From Helicoverpa zea (lineage: Eukaryota; Arthropoda; Insecta; Lepidoptera; Noctuidae), in assembly GCF_022581195.2 (NCBI RefSeq), contig NC_061472.1, positions 930,001 to 994,000 on the forward strand: a DNA stretch of 64,000 bases. The letters run 5' to 3'. Positions 33,785 through 46,129 of the stretch are shown here, piece after piece; positions within the stretch are counted from its first letter, which is position 1, and each line of letters begins with the position of its first letter. The translations under genes and the position numbers were made by a program. Below the pieces are notes generated by a model. It had not been told where the DNA came from. It worked only from the letters and a program-made list of their open reading frames with translations, and ran no database searches.

Positions 33785-35043
33785 GGTTTAAACAGTTTGA
33801 TGCCTGCTTGGCTGAAAGATTGCCTGAAAGATGACATGAATAGGAAGGGAGTGCGTGTCAGTACATCGAGCTTAGAATTATAAGGAGACGCCGTGTTGTT
33901 ATAGACGTATCTATAGTTATATAAATATGAAACAAACTATGCAACATAGTTCTGTCTCACTCTTTCTAAGCAGATAAGTGTATTTGAAAACAGGGACAAC
34001 AATATTTTTGTGATTGCGTAAAATGGTGACATTTTACTTTTGAATTCCTCCGGTCTGTAGGTGCGTGCCATATCTGGCCATATATGTCATGGTAGTTGTG
34101 CTGTCAAATAGGTGCTCTTCGTGACTTATTTTTGCTATTTTATAGAAAATCACTCGTGTTTACTTTTAAGACTTTACTATTTCAATAGTGAAATAATCAA
34201 CGAATATGCCTATGTGTTGTATTGTGAAGTGTGGTGCTAGGAAGCACCAAAATCAAGCTGGATTGTCGTTACACAGGTTAGGAACCTATTTTTGCTAGAA
34301 ACTACATAAAATAATTCACATTGGATAAAAAATATGTTACGGGAACATGAATTGATTGTGAAAGTACTTATATTTTGGTTTATTTCTGTATAAAAACCTA
34401 TATTTAGAAATAAATGTTGTTTACAATAACATGTCATATTGGCATAGTGCTGTACAGTTGTCAAAATAGTATCGATATATTATCCACTTAATAAGTCTGC
34501 TTTTACAAATTTTAACATCAGAACTTACTGTCCCTTCTTCTTAAGACCCCTGTTCTTCATAAGACCGAATCTTTGGCACCCTGCAACTAGTCTGTCGTGA
34601 AAGAACTTTCATAGGGCTATTTGAAATAATAAATAATTACTTTGCCTGTGTTTTTTTTTTAAAGGTGACCCTACTGAAATGACTCCTCCCATTTGGTTGA
34701 TGTTGTTGAGGTTATTAGTATCAGTGAAGTTAATGTGATAGTTAGTTCTATGACGAAGAAATTATTTATACTCGGTTATTTTTATGCACCCAGTAAGACT
34801 CGTACGTACTTCTAACTAGAATACAATATCGATATTTGTTGAATCCGGTAGCGGTACAACCCTAGTAATGGCAGCCATTTTAGTTACTGCAGGTGTGCAC
34901 GTTTTTTTCATAGACATTTCCTGTCCCTATAGTTATATGTCAATGGTGTCAGTATGACGAGTGACAGGGGAAAATGGAAGAGGATGACATATTGCGCCGA
35001 CCCCAAATAAAATTGGGAACAGGGCAGGAGGAAGAATATGCCT
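33785..35043 (+). mobile_element. RTE-type LINE 3' end split by a later insertion
   Basis: 33785-33863 matches the first part of the 20083-20222 tail (GCCTGAAAGATGACATGAA...), and the match resumes at 34955 (TGACGAGTGACAGG...), ending near 35043. GTGTCAGTA occurs at both break points (33855-33863 and 34946-34954), so 33864-34945 is an insertion into a pre-existing RTE fragment. Confidence 0.75.
33864..34945 (+). mobile_element. P-element-like transposon, internally deleted
   Basis: The insertion is flanked by an 8-9 bp duplication (TGTCAGTA core). Its ends begin CATCGA and, inverted, CATTGA, and the left end shares the spaced ATAAGG word of the Drosophila P-element terminus. At 34206 an ATG opens a short frame, MPMCCIVKCGARKHQNQAG then LSLHR, resembling the start of a THAP zinc finger (Cys-x3/4-Cys), with a splice donor at 34277 as in a first exon. 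P transposases start with a THAP DNA-binding domain. At ~1.08 kb the copy is too short for a full transposase and is non-autonomous. The family call rests on duplication size, ends and THAP-like start together. Confidence 0.55.
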
Positions 35044-35608
35044 GCTTGGCTGGTTAGAATTTTGAAATAAGTAGGCTACATAAGACCTCGTCTCTATTTG
35101 AGAGCCGCTGCATCCACAGCGGTCATTTGATAACTTCCTACAAACAAGGACGAACGATTTTCGCCCATAGAGTTTTCGCCATACAAAGAGATTGATAGCG
35201 CCAGGTAGTTGTTTTTTTTATTGAACGATTCTTTATCGTAGGTAATGCTGAACGGGCCCAACAATCTATGCTCATAAAACTACTTAAATTATCGAAGGCG
35301 TGTTACATTATTATCATGAAGAATAATCAAGCAATCTAAGCAATAAACAAACAATAAAACGCTGATAACTGATAATTTACTTAATTCAGTAGCGCATTAT
35401 GACGCGTTAATGTTATCAGTACAAAATTGAGTGATTGTTGTGCGTAACACGCTTGGTCATATCTTGTAAACTAAGCCTAATAAATCCTTCAGAAAGAAAA
35501 CAGCTTAAGGGTATAAGGGTATGTGCACATTGTTAAGTCGTTAAAAGAAAAGATTGTTTTTTGTACTCTTCTTCTTTATTAACCAATAAGCAATTTAACT
35601 GCATGGCC

Positions 35609-35765
35609 TTTTTTATGAAAAATCATCAAATGACCTCTGCAGCGTGAGGGAGTATCTAAAACCCACCAAGTTCCTTTATAAGCCCTTTGTGTACCCGGGC
35701 CGGCGGTAACCCTTCGAACAATCCCCCCGCCCCGGCAAGGTTTGGCCCTGATGCGGCCCACTAAG
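35609..35765 (+). mobile_element. Moth SINE-like repeat (CATCAAATGACC family), copy 2
   Basis: AAAAATCATCAAATGACCTC through TTCGAACAATCCCCCCGCCC matches 21309-21525 with many substitutions and a shortened 5' part. Confidence 0.55.
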
Positions 35766-35778
35766 GTCAAATATGGAA

Positions 35779-35972
35779 TTACTAGCTTCTGCCAGCGGTT
35801 TCACTCGCATCCCGTGGGAACTACTTCCCGTACCGGGATAAAAAGTAGAATATGGCCTTCCTCGATAAATGGGCTATCTAACACTGAAAGAAATTTTCAA
35901 ATCGGACCAGTAGTTCTTGAGATTAGTGCGTTCAAACAAACAAACTCTTCAGCTTTATAATATTAGTATAGA
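35779..35972 (+). mobile_element. Diverged moth LINE/SINE tail
   Basis: TACTAGCTTCTGCCAGCGGT through AACTCTTCAGCTTTATAATA is a relative of the 23655 family with a different middle (GTGGGAACTACTTCCCGTAC). A similar older copy is at 53170-53365 and a fragment near 32510-32560. Confidence 0.55.
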
Positions 35973-36876
35973 TTATATCGATCGATAAAATACTAAAAGC
36001 AGAACCTAAGCAAAATACTAGCCACGGATAATTGACCTTTAATCCAGATATTTTTTATCAATATAATTTAGGCGCTAAGAGAATTGCACACAGAAGTGGT
36101 AAAAGGGGGCGTTGTTGGGGTGCTGTCCTTTGTATTTTTATATTATTGACGTTAACATTTCTAATATAAATAATGAACCTAGTATCAAAAAAATAATTGA
36201 TCTTTAAGATTCTTCTCCACCGGTCGGTTAATAAACTTATTGTATAGTCAGCATTACTTATGTATCAGTGCAAACTCCTAGTGCATGATTATCATCAAAC
36301 TTAGAAGTGTAGTAGGCTGTTATCACAGTTTGAATAATTTTAGGGGTCTGCTTTTGTATAAGTTTAATTTCATAAAACCTAATAAAATTGATTTTGATTC
36401 ATCTAATTCTAGCTGTGGCTAGAACTAAATTCGCTTCTAGGCAGTGTACTTATCTATTACCGATGAGTCTTTTTAATGATTATCTATGATTCAGTAATCT
36501 AGTTAGATAATTATGTTATAGTTATAGTACCTATCTCTACGATACGTATATAATATTTAATAAACATATAGATATGTCAAATGCCGAATGAAGTTTTGCA
36601 GACAATCTGATACACAGATTTGAACCTGTATTTTACAAGTACTTATTGACTTTTTATTTGTTTTTGACTTGTTTTTCCTTTTGTACTGTAACTTTCGATC
36701 ACTTATATAATAAATAGACTGCTTCAAAAATTAAGTATTATTCTACTTGTTTTAACTGTTTTTCTTAGGCATGGAGGTACGGGCCCCAAAACCAAAAATT
36801 ACTATCGATATTTATTTTTTTATCAAAAACTAAGTACAATAGCGATAATTGTTATTTATGTTCCAAGTTAATTCCT

Positions 36877-36884
36877 TATATAAA
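36877..36884 (+). promoter_or_regulatory. TATA box of P4
   Basis: TATATAAA lies 45 bp before the P4 ATG. The promoter is kept although the product lacks catalytic residues, which suggests the gene is still transcribed. Confidence 0.7.
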
Positions 36885-36928
36885 GTGAGCAAGCAAAAGA
36901 TTAAAGTTACATTCGTGGTGGAACAAAG

Positions 36929-39900
36929 ATGGCGACTCTGTGCTGGGCTGTTCTTCTATTAGCAGGTAATAATTAGAAATAATATACAAACATTGAGGTT
37001 AAAGAAAGCTCGTGGATCAGAAGAAATCTGATTGCTTTACTTCCAAAGATAGGTGTACCCAGAATTCGTCCTTGGAGAACACTTTAAACTATTCCTTGAA
37101 TTGAAGATAAAACTGGAGTCAAATGTAGTAACTAGGGTCTAACGACAATTTATAGCTGGGTGTACTCCATTTAAAAGAGGTCAAGAAGTAGTAACTTAGG
37201 TCAAGCTGCAGTCGAAACGGTAAGGTAAAAGTTATTTACGTTCTACAGTTATCCAAGAGCCTGACCTTACACATGAATAGATCTACTAATGTGCCTATGG
37301 TAAGTGACTCTTTACCTTCTATAATGGCCAACTGCTAGCCCTCAACATTCACTAAAAAAAAGCTCTAGTTGTTACTATTCCGTGTAGTGACTATCTTCTA
37401 CTATCTATACTGAGCTTAAAAAAAACATATGACCAAAATTCTCAAACTAAAATTGTCTAAATTCCAGGAGTAGCGTACTCCTCAGAACTGGGTACCCAGA
37501 CCTCAATAGAGAAGTACCCGAGCCTGGCGCAGGTGGAGAGCCGAGCTGGTCTGCTGTGGCTGCAGCAGTGCGTCTCCAGCGTCCTCACCTCCTACCACGT
37601 ACTGTCCACCGCTAGGTGCTTTTCTGGAGTGTAAGTATTTCACTTATGATCATGTAGCTCTTACATGCGGTTGCAAAGACAGAGAAAACTTAGTCGTCAT
37701 GCTGATGGCATGCGTAGTTTGCAGTCAATAGTGTAATGATGGACTTGGTCGTCCACACTACTGCAATATTTTGTGCATGGTAACATACAAACGAGCTTTG
37801 AACTGGACCAAAATATAGCCTATAATTAGGTATGAGTCTATTAATCCACATTGATGAAATAATCTCTTTGCGTACGTCATATATGACGCAGATAATTAGT
37901 CAATATAGCCATTCAATTAAGCCTTTTGACTCGCGAATTCAAGCGAATTCGATCCCACAACTATGCGCGGTTTAGCCTACCTGTTGACTAAACATTGTAC
38001 ATAACAACTATCTGAAGCTCAGCCAACTGGATAGTTCAACATTACGATAGCATTTGCTTTTGTGGTGACGAAAACCTGAAGAAATGCTATGTCCTTAATT
38101 AAAAGGAGTCCTAGTCTCCCTAGGCTCAAGTTGCCTTTAGTTTATCTCTGTTCGAGACTGAACAACAAAAATCTGGAAAGTAGATAAAACTAATTGAATT
38201 CCAATCTCATTCCAGCAACTACTCAGACAGCAACCGCCGCATCAGGGCTGGTACCTCCTACCGAGGCACCGACGGCCTCGTGCGCGAAGTCCAAAGGGTT
38301 TACTACAACCCCTCCTGGGGTCTCCTGGACAATGATGGAGACATCGCCGTGGTTCGATTGGAGACAGCCCTGACCCTGGGCGCTAATATCCAGCAGGCTG
38401 CCATTCTTGGAGAAGGCATTTACCTGCCTTATGGACTGAATATTCAGCTCGTTGGATGGGGAACTACAGCTGTAAGTACCTTTAGATTTATATTCAAAGG
38501 ATAGTTTTTGAGAGTACCATTCATGGGCTTAGAAGTTTTACTGTCGTTTTATTAAAAAATCAAAAAACATACACAACATATATTTACAACTACATCATAA
38601 GACGTTATATATGGACGTTATATAAGATGGCCAGCATATATCGAAAGAATGAATAAACCGGCCAAGTGCGAGTCGGACTCGCGCACCGAGGGTTCCGTAC
38701 AAATGCTGTATAGATAAAAAGTGAGTTTCGCGCCAACCGTTCAGTTTAGAACAATCATAGTTATGGTAATTTCGTGAGAGTCAAAATAGTTAATATTTTT
38801 TATTTTATAATATAACTAAAATAGTAGGCCAGTACCTTGTAACAGTTATTTTATTGAAGTTATTTATATACAACATTTTATAATCATCATTCAGAAATCT
38901 GATTGAAAATAACTAATTATGTCTTAAAGGTCATGGGGCATATCTGACCCGCTTTGTAAAAAGTGTCGGACATGAATCAAAGTAGTTTTAAATCGTGGAG
39001 AATGGTATGACGTTTCTTTGAATATAAATATTTTATTAAAATTCCATGGAGACGAATGTCCAGGATCGTTTGAAAAATATAAAAGACAAGCAGTTTCAGA
39101 GGATTGTACAGGTTGCAATGCTAGTTTTTATTGTTAAAGACATTTCATAAAGAAGGAAGGTGCCAATCCGGATGTCCAGGATCTGATGAGGATCTGGAAA
39201 CCCTGAGAAATCGAGGGCAACTCTTGAATATTGTAGGCACGCATCGAGTCATAACCAGACATGTGTGTGTATTTTTGAGGGTACTGATAGACAGTGAAGG
39301 TTTGGAGCTGATTTGATTATGGAGATTACAGAGAGTCAAGGGAACTCCCGAACGGTATGTTGCAACTACCACGTGTTTGGGCTTATTTTATTCGTATTGG
39401 CGAAGACTTTCCACAAAGATAGGTTTGACTGCCATTGTGGGTTCGACAGCTAAGATCAGATATAGTTATGGGAACTCCTTTACAATTTATAACGTAACCT
39501 TGTGTTGGAGCTTATTTTATTTTAGGTGATGAGAATTCACTACTAACTTGGGTTAAAGCAGCCATTGCAGGAATGGGATCTTTTATTTTTGAGGGATTAA
39601 TCACCTAAAGAGCCCCAGTTTCAGGTTTTTTTCGAAACCGCCTGACGACTTGTAGCTGTCGAATTGTAACAACGACTTCTAGAGAGTAGGATTCGGGGCT
39701 GCTGGCTTTACGTTTCTAGAGCCTTGACAAAAGTGTAATTCTGTCCCTTTCTTTGTTTTATAAAGTCGGCATTATTTTATTTTGTAGCATTTTACAAACA
39801 AATCCAACTTCAAACATATAAAAAAGCAACAAGAAAACAAAAGCAAGAAAGAAATTAAAAAGATGTTAGGTGCATCGGTCTAGAAGTCGGTGTCTAGAGG

Positions 39901-41971
39901 ATGCATCTATATTTATTTAACCACCGAGATCTAGACCGATGCATATAAACAGTTTTCTTGTTGTTTTAGAAGTTGTTTTTTTTTTTTTAAGTTTTTATTT
40001 TTAACTTTTGTGAAAAGTTCTCGTCAATACGAATAATATAAGTCCAAACACGACGTAACTAAAACATACCGAGTTCACTCGACTTTCTCACGTCGCGTCG
40101 CCATCATCAGATAAGCTCTAAACCTTCACTGTTTGATAGTATCACCAGACATACATCTGAGAATCAAGTTTTAATCCTATGCATGCCTACAATTTCTGAT
40201 AGTTGCCCTCGATTTCTCAGGATTTCCATCATCAGATCCAGACCTGATGACAATGGAAATAAACGGCGAGTATACTCTTTCACTACAAAGAAATGATTTC
40301 TCAAATCCGTCAAACTTGGTCGTTTAAATTCCCCATTGAAATGAGGAAAATATTTGATGTTTACACCTGATTTTCTCTAGATTCCCATGGTTCACATTGA
40401 TGCGACTAATGCCATAGTAAATCAGAGCCTTTATCATTATACTGTGCTATATTTCGTTCGTATCCGCCGTGGGTATGGTTTTTATACTAAGGTGCCCAAT
40501 GACCTTTGAATGATTTAAAATTTTTCACAGTTTAGAGGCCATTATATTTAAGAAGTGTTTGATATGAATTTCACTTTTTATTCAAAACTTTAATATCTCT
40601 ACGCGTTCATGTGAAAAAGGGTAGGTAGTAAGTTTATAATTATTAAAAAAATATTTTATGTCATGTAAGCAAAAATAATATTTTAATATTTTATGTAACT
40701 TCAAATTTATTATTTTCGCAATTTTTCCTTTATCTGTACTATATAACGTTGCTTCGTGCCGAATTTTAAGATTCTGAGTTCACGGGAAGTACCTTGCAGG
40801 TTTTGATTCCCTAGCGTGTGACGGAAATTCGTCTAAGGTGTCGGTAAAACTGCTGTATCTTTTGATCGCGTTAACTTAGAAGTTTGATTTTTTCATTGCT
40901 TAAAGGGACAATAGACCTAGGTATTTGGTATAAATTTCAATTTGGTACCTTTATTCGTTCGTGAGAAATAAGGTAGTAAGTTTCATTTTATTAAAATATT
41001 TTTATTATATTATATAACAAAAAAAAATGAGATTTTCGCAATTTTTCCTATATTTGCATTATATAACAATGCTTCATGCCAAATTTCAAGATTCTGAGTT
41101 TACGGAAAGTACCCTGTAGGTTTTGATTCCTTTGCGAGTGTCGAGAATTTGTTGAAAATATCGACATAATCGGTTGTATCTTTTGATTGGCTTGGCTTAG
41201 AAGCTTGATATTTTCACAGCCTAAAGGGACAATAGACCCGAGTATTTTATGTGAATTTCAGCTTGATACGTCCACGCGTTCTTAAGATAAAGGGTCTTGA
41301 CAGACAGACAGACAGACAGACAGACGGGCAACAAAGTGATCCTATAAGGGTTCCGTTTTTTCCTTTCGAGGTACGGAACCCTAAAAAACATTTAATCACT
41401 AGAACACGATTTTAGAATAGATAACACAGAATGAGAAATACAGATGAAAAAGGATAGCCAACAAAAAGATGAAAGAAGGTTAACATCAGAGAGTTGACAA
41501 AAGCGACCAGATAATTGGAAACATAGAAAATATGACATCATAAGTTTAACTGAATGTAGACTGAACAGTTCAATAGTAGTAGTGCTTTATACAAATCCTT
41601 ATTTGTTAAGAAGTATATAATTTTTCCTTTATTAAAGTTAACATATCGTTTTACAGGAGGGCGGCAACCTTGGAAACAGCAACCTTTACGAATTGGACCT
41701 ATACACAGTCAATACCGACGACTGCCTGGAAACCTACCTCGGTTTAGATTTGGAGAACAACACTATTACAGAAAACATGATCTGCGCTGGTCTGCGGAAC
41801 ACCCAGGGTCGTGACCTTGACACGAGAGATGAGGGAGCTCCTATCTTCTATTCTGGAGTCACTGTAGGGGTGGTTTCTTTCGGAGTATCAAGAGGAGATG
41901 ACAGTATACCCATCGTCAGCACAAACATCAGTACTTATAGTAACTGGATCGTAGAAGCAGCTAGATACTAA
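36929..41971 (+). CDS. P4: trypsin-family pseudoenzyme (His57 to Arg, Ser195 to Glu)
   Basis: Exons 36929-36965, 37468-37630, 38216-38471, 41657-41971 (771 nt, 256 residues). The signal peptide MATLCWAVLLLAGVAYS is intact. The activation site is lost: ELGTQTSIEKYP replaces RIVGGTVTSIEKFP, with no Arg/Lys to cut. His57 is Arg62 (STARCF), Asp102 is kept (Asp109 in NDGDIA), and Ser195 is Glu211 (DTRDEGAP). Gly193 is Arg, Cys191 and Cys220 are both gone, and SWG is SFG. The oxyanion hole and triad are therefore destroyed, but the fold-defining segments and all splice sites remain. Most likely a secreted, non-catalytic homolog, not a decaying pseudogene. Intron 3 (3.2 kb) is largely one repeat element. 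ATTAAA at 42081-42086 may be the poly(A) signal. Confidence 0.87.
38658..41388 (+). mobile_element. 2.7-kb element with the ends of the 298-bp SINE-like family
   Basis: It starts CCGGCCAAGTGCGAGTCGGA and ends GGTACGGAACCCTAAAAA, the same ends as 4790-5087, with a (GACA)n tract near 41302-41330 where the short copy has (GACG)n. Inside are two diverged direct units of ~320-345 bp (about 40612-40955 and 40956-41277; shared words AGATTCTGAGTT and AAAGGGACAATAGACC) and a ~1.1-kb inverted structure (39170-40260). It lies wholly in P4 intron 3. No transposase or RT frame was seen. Confidence 0.6.
39170..40260. repeat. Large inverted repeat nested in P4 intron 3
   Basis: The left arm ~39170-39440 (GATCTGATGAGGATCTGG, then CCTGAGAAATCGAGGGCAAC) is mirrored by the right arm ~40000-40260 (GTTGCCCTCGATTTCTCAGG, then CCAGACCTGATG), diverged but clear. 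Near the centre a second palindrome occurs: GCATCGGTCTAGAAGTCGGTG near 39874 against CACCGAGATCTAGACCGATGC near 39922. It is probably a foldback element, or two inversely inserted copies of one repeat. Confidence 0.65.
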
Positions 41972-42324
41972 ACCTTCTTTTTTAGGGTGGCTAATTTTGA
42001 GTTGTTAATCTGAATATTTGACGGGAATCAAGAATTGGTTAAGATTAATTTTAAGGTCTATGTTTATAGAGTTTTGGAATATTAAACTTTTGTAAACGAA
42101 TTTGTTTTGTTTATAAATCTATGAGATGTTTTCACGTACGATTGTAGGCAATGTTTTGTAAATATTTATTTTATAACTACCTTCCGCCAGCGGCTTCTCC
42201 CGTATGGTGTGTTTATAAAAAGTAGTCTATTTGTTAATCCAAGGTATCACTTGTTGTGACCACAAATCAGATTTTTTGTTTATGGACTGATTACAATCAA
42301 TATCGCCATTGGTTTTTAATTCAT

Positions 42325-43890
42325 ACTCCCCTTATATGTATACTCTCTTATGTACTCCCTTATACATACTCCTATTTACCCCCTTATATACTCTCTTATG
42401 TACTCCCTTATACATACTCTTATTTACTCCCCTTATATACTCTCTTATGTACTCCTTTATACATACTCTTATTTACTCCCCTTATACATTTACTCTCTTA
42501 TGTACTCCTTTATACATACTCTTATTTACTCCCCTTATACATATACTCTCTTATGTACTCCCTTATTCATACTCTTATTTACTCCCCTTATACATATACT
42601 CTCTTATGTACTCCCTTATTCATACTCTTATTTACTCCCCTTATATACTCTCTTATGTACTCCCTTATACATACTCTTATTTACTCCCCTTATACATATA
42701 CTCTCTTATGTACTCCCTTATACATACTCTTATGAACTCCCCTTATATACTCTCTTATGTACTCCCTTATACATACTCTTATTTACTCCCCTTATATACT
42801 CTCTTATGTACTCCCTTATACATACTCTTATTTACTCCCCTTATATACTCTCTTATGTACTCCCTTATACATACTCTTATGAACTCCCCTTATATACTCT
42901 CTTATGTACTCCCTTATACATACTCTTATTTACTCCCCTTATATACTCTCTTACGTACTCCCTTATACATACTCTTATTTACTCCCCTTATATACTCTCT
43001 TATGTACTCCCTTATACATACTCTTATTTACTCCCCTTATATACTCTCTTATGTACTCCTTTATACATACTCTTATTTACTCCCCTTATACATATACTCT
43101 CTTATGTACTCCCTTATTCATACTCTTATTTACTCCCCTTATACATATACTCTCTTATGTACTCCCTTATTCATACTCTTATTTACTCCCCTTATATACT
43201 CTCTTATGTACTCCCTTATACATACTCTTATTTACTCCCCTTATACATATACTCTCTTATGTACTCCCTTATACATACTCTTATGAACTCCCCTTATATA
43301 CTCTCTTATGTACTCCCTTATACATACTCTTATTTACTCCCCTTATATACTCTCTTATGTACTCCCTTATACATACTCTTATTTACTCCCCTTATATACT
43401 CTCTTATGTACTCCCTTATACATACTCTTATGAACTCCCCTTATATACTCTCTTATGTACTCCCTTATACATACTCTTATTTACTCCCCTTATATACTCT
43501 CTTACGTACTCCCTTATACATACTCTTATTTACTCCCCTTATATACTCTCTTATGTACTCCCTTATACATACTCTTATTTACTCCCCTTATATACTCTCT
43601 TATGTACTCCCTTATACATACTCTTATTTACTCCCCTTATATACTCTCTTATGTACTCCCTTATACATACTCTTATTTACTCCCCTTATATACTCTCTTA
43701 TGTACTCCCTTATACATACTTTTATGAACTCCCCTTATATACAATCATATGTACTCCTTTATATACTCTCTTTTGTTCTCCCCTTATACCTTATCTTATG
43801 AACTCCCGTTGTATACACCCTATGTACTTCCCTCACATACACTCTCATGAACTCGCCTTATATACTCTCTTATGTACTCACCTTATACAA
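42325..43890. repeat. Pyrimidine-rich minisatellite, 49/53-bp units of four ~12-bp monomers
   Basis: The core unit is 49 bp; a variant is 53 bp with an extra ACAT. Each unit is built of four related words, ATACTCTCTTAT, GTACTCCCTTAT, ACATACTCTTAT and TTACTCCCCTTAT. A run of eleven units (551 bp) is itself repeated: the rare TTACG variant occurs at 42951 and 43502, and GAACTCC variants at ~42733/42878 recur at the same spacing. Units decay after ~43710. The + strand has only about one G per unit. Unit lengths are not multiples of three and the repeat lacks stops, so long frames (up to 483 codons) open in all three + frames; these are artefacts. Confidence 0.9.
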
Positions 43891-44210
43891 ACACTTATGA
43901 TATATGATGAAAATACATTTATGAACAATTGTTCATTGCAGCTTTCACATTTGATTTAAAACGCCAACTACAGTACGGACACGCGGCAGTAGGGACATGC
44001 TTTTTCAAAAGTAACATCTTTCGATACCCATGACCTACAGGTTTTCCCGACCCGGTTATCGACTAAAAGTTCTGCAGACACAATTGTCATCCTTTTAGCA
44101 ACATGTTAATGGTTCTCTATTTGCTATAACTCCGGCTTAAAGTCTGTTTGAGAGTCAAGTTTTCCTTGGCGTTGGTTTTTAGTTGTTCTCAAACCTTGAC
44201 TTTAAAATTC

Positions 44211-44335
44211 GAAACAAAAGACACGTCAATGACGTCATGCACGAAATGAAAGAGATGGACTGATGTGAGAAAGAGTAAACAAATGTTTAATGAAACAAAA
44301 GACACGTCAATGACGTCACGCATGAAATGAAAGGG
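44211..44335. repeat. 45-bp direct duplication carrying CRE palindromes
   Basis: GAAACAAAAGACACGTCAA plus TGACGTCA and a following GAAATGAAAG occur twice, offset by 81 bp. The palindrome TGACGTCA lies at 44230-44237 and 44311-44318. It could be a repeat relic or a CREB/ATF-type site pair; no promoter is evident next to it. Confidence 0.5.
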
Positions 44336-46129
44336 ATAGATTTATAAATTAGATAGAGATAAATATTGAAAGCAATTTTCAGGAAACACATAGATAATAG
44401 TTTCTTTTGCACAAAACTAATTCTAAGTTTGATGCATAGGGTTGATATTTCCTAGAAGGGCTCTCATAGGCAGCACAAGTTTTGGATTGTGTACGCTAAT
44501 GCTACCACTGTTATGATCATGTTTCAGAACTTAGATTTATTTAGAAACCAGCCAGCTGGTCCGTGCGATAGCGGAGGTGTTTTTAATTGCACTGCGATTT
44601 TTTTACATCAATAAAATTGATTTTTAATTATAGTAAATAACATAAAAGACCTACGAAGGAACACGATGGATTTTGTCAGTTAAAGTCTGACACTCCCTCA
44701 CCGCTGCTAACCTACAGCGGGAGGCATTTGATGACTTTTGCCATCGTTAAAAGAAAGTAGTCACTTACCTAAAAGTCTTGATAGGACCACAGGTTATGTT
44801 AATAGTAACTATATGACTTTTTACATAAGTATCTACATATGTATTAAGCAATTAAATGATAATTCCCGCCTTTTGGGCACGCTCCCAGACGACAGCGATA
44901 TGGACGCATTTTTCTTTTTAGTTTCAGCTTTTTACTGGCTTAGTTTTTTATTCTTGCATTGTCTATGTAAATAAGAATTTATGAACACTCATTAATGCCT
45001 GAAATGTATGTTCTATTGATTAAAGCATGTTAAATTTACATTGAAATTTAGCCAGTTAAAAAAAAAAAAATCATAATTTTAACATTATTTTTTTTAAGTA
45101 GGTACGAGCTATAAATTTATTTTTTAATTTAATGTCAGAGACATGAATGCTTTACCAATTTAACTTACCACTGATTAAATACTCGACAAGTAAAAGCTTA
45201 TATACATCCACAGTTATTTATTTACGAATAAATGCCTATCGTTAGATTGATTGCCCAGCTGCAAAGAGCTATAAAAGATTAACATATTTATACAGATAAT
45301 TTCTTAAGATCTGACAAAGGAGCTCAAAATATTTTGAGACTATAAAGGATTCTAATTGGTTGATACACTCGTACCATGCGAGTCATCCGATGAACATTAA
45401 TACAAATAATTCTTAATTGGATCAAGATAATGATATCGGATCGATTCTCGAAGTTTTGAATGAAATAATCGCACACCTGCTTATCCTTACTAAATCTATT
45501 TCATAACAGATGATAAGAAAATTAAATAATCCTGTGAACTGGGCATTGCTGGCCTTTCTTTGAGAGATAATTGTTGTTTGTTTTTAATTGATATCTCGTT
45601 TTTTTGCTAAGCAACAATAGGTGGCATACACCAAGCTTGATGCAACAGTAAGGCCGTTTACACATTACCGATAGTCCGCTTATAAGTCCACGCCGTTTTG
45701 GAAGCTTGCATACTCTTGCGTATTAATGAACACAAAGGGTCATAGGGTTGCTCCTAGAATGCTTTGTATGCCAAAATTTTTCGTCATCATTTCTCTCAAT
45801 CATCCGTGTATCATGTAATCTTACATACGTTTTTCTTCAGTCTTTTCATTTTGTTGTCCGTTTCGTTTTCTTGAGATGGAAAATCATCTGGATGACCCAT
45901 AGGAGTCACAGTTTTAGTAATTAAACCCAGCTTTATTTCTACTTCAAGTTCGCGGCAACACTTTCGAATTTCCCGTGGCTCCGGCAGGCTTCTTCACAGT
46001 CCACATGGAATGACCAATGAAAGGAAGACTTTCCTTTTCCATCCATTATTCATTCACTATTAATGTATATTTGCATTTTACTCACTATTAATTAGATGGC
46101 CATTCTAGCTAGTTTTCCTTTAAAATTTT

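Larger units (their letters stand above)
31722..36928. other. P3-P4 intergenic region, dense in mobile elements
   Basis: No host gene seen in 5.2 kb. Named elements are listed separately (32798-32998, 33113-33535, 33785-35043, 35609-35765, 35779-35972). The rest is AT-rich. The P4 TATA box TATATAAA is at 36877-36884, with several GATA-like words upstream between 36460 and 36850. Confidence 0.5.

Noticed and set aside
36929..41971. P4 as a decayed pseudogene
   Set aside because: All four exons keep frame, splice sites, signal peptide and promoter; loss is limited to catalytic and activation residues, which fits a pseudoenzyme better.
42325..43890. CRISPR-like array
   Set aside because: Units are contiguous without unique spacers, in a eukaryotic genome; it is a minisatellite.
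42256..43959. Long + strand open frames of 159, 325, 483 and 351 codons rich in Tyr, Leu, Ser and Thr
   Set aside because: They arise because the minisatellite unit lacks stop codons in all three frames; unit lengths of 49 and 53 bp shift the frame each repeat. No coding signal.
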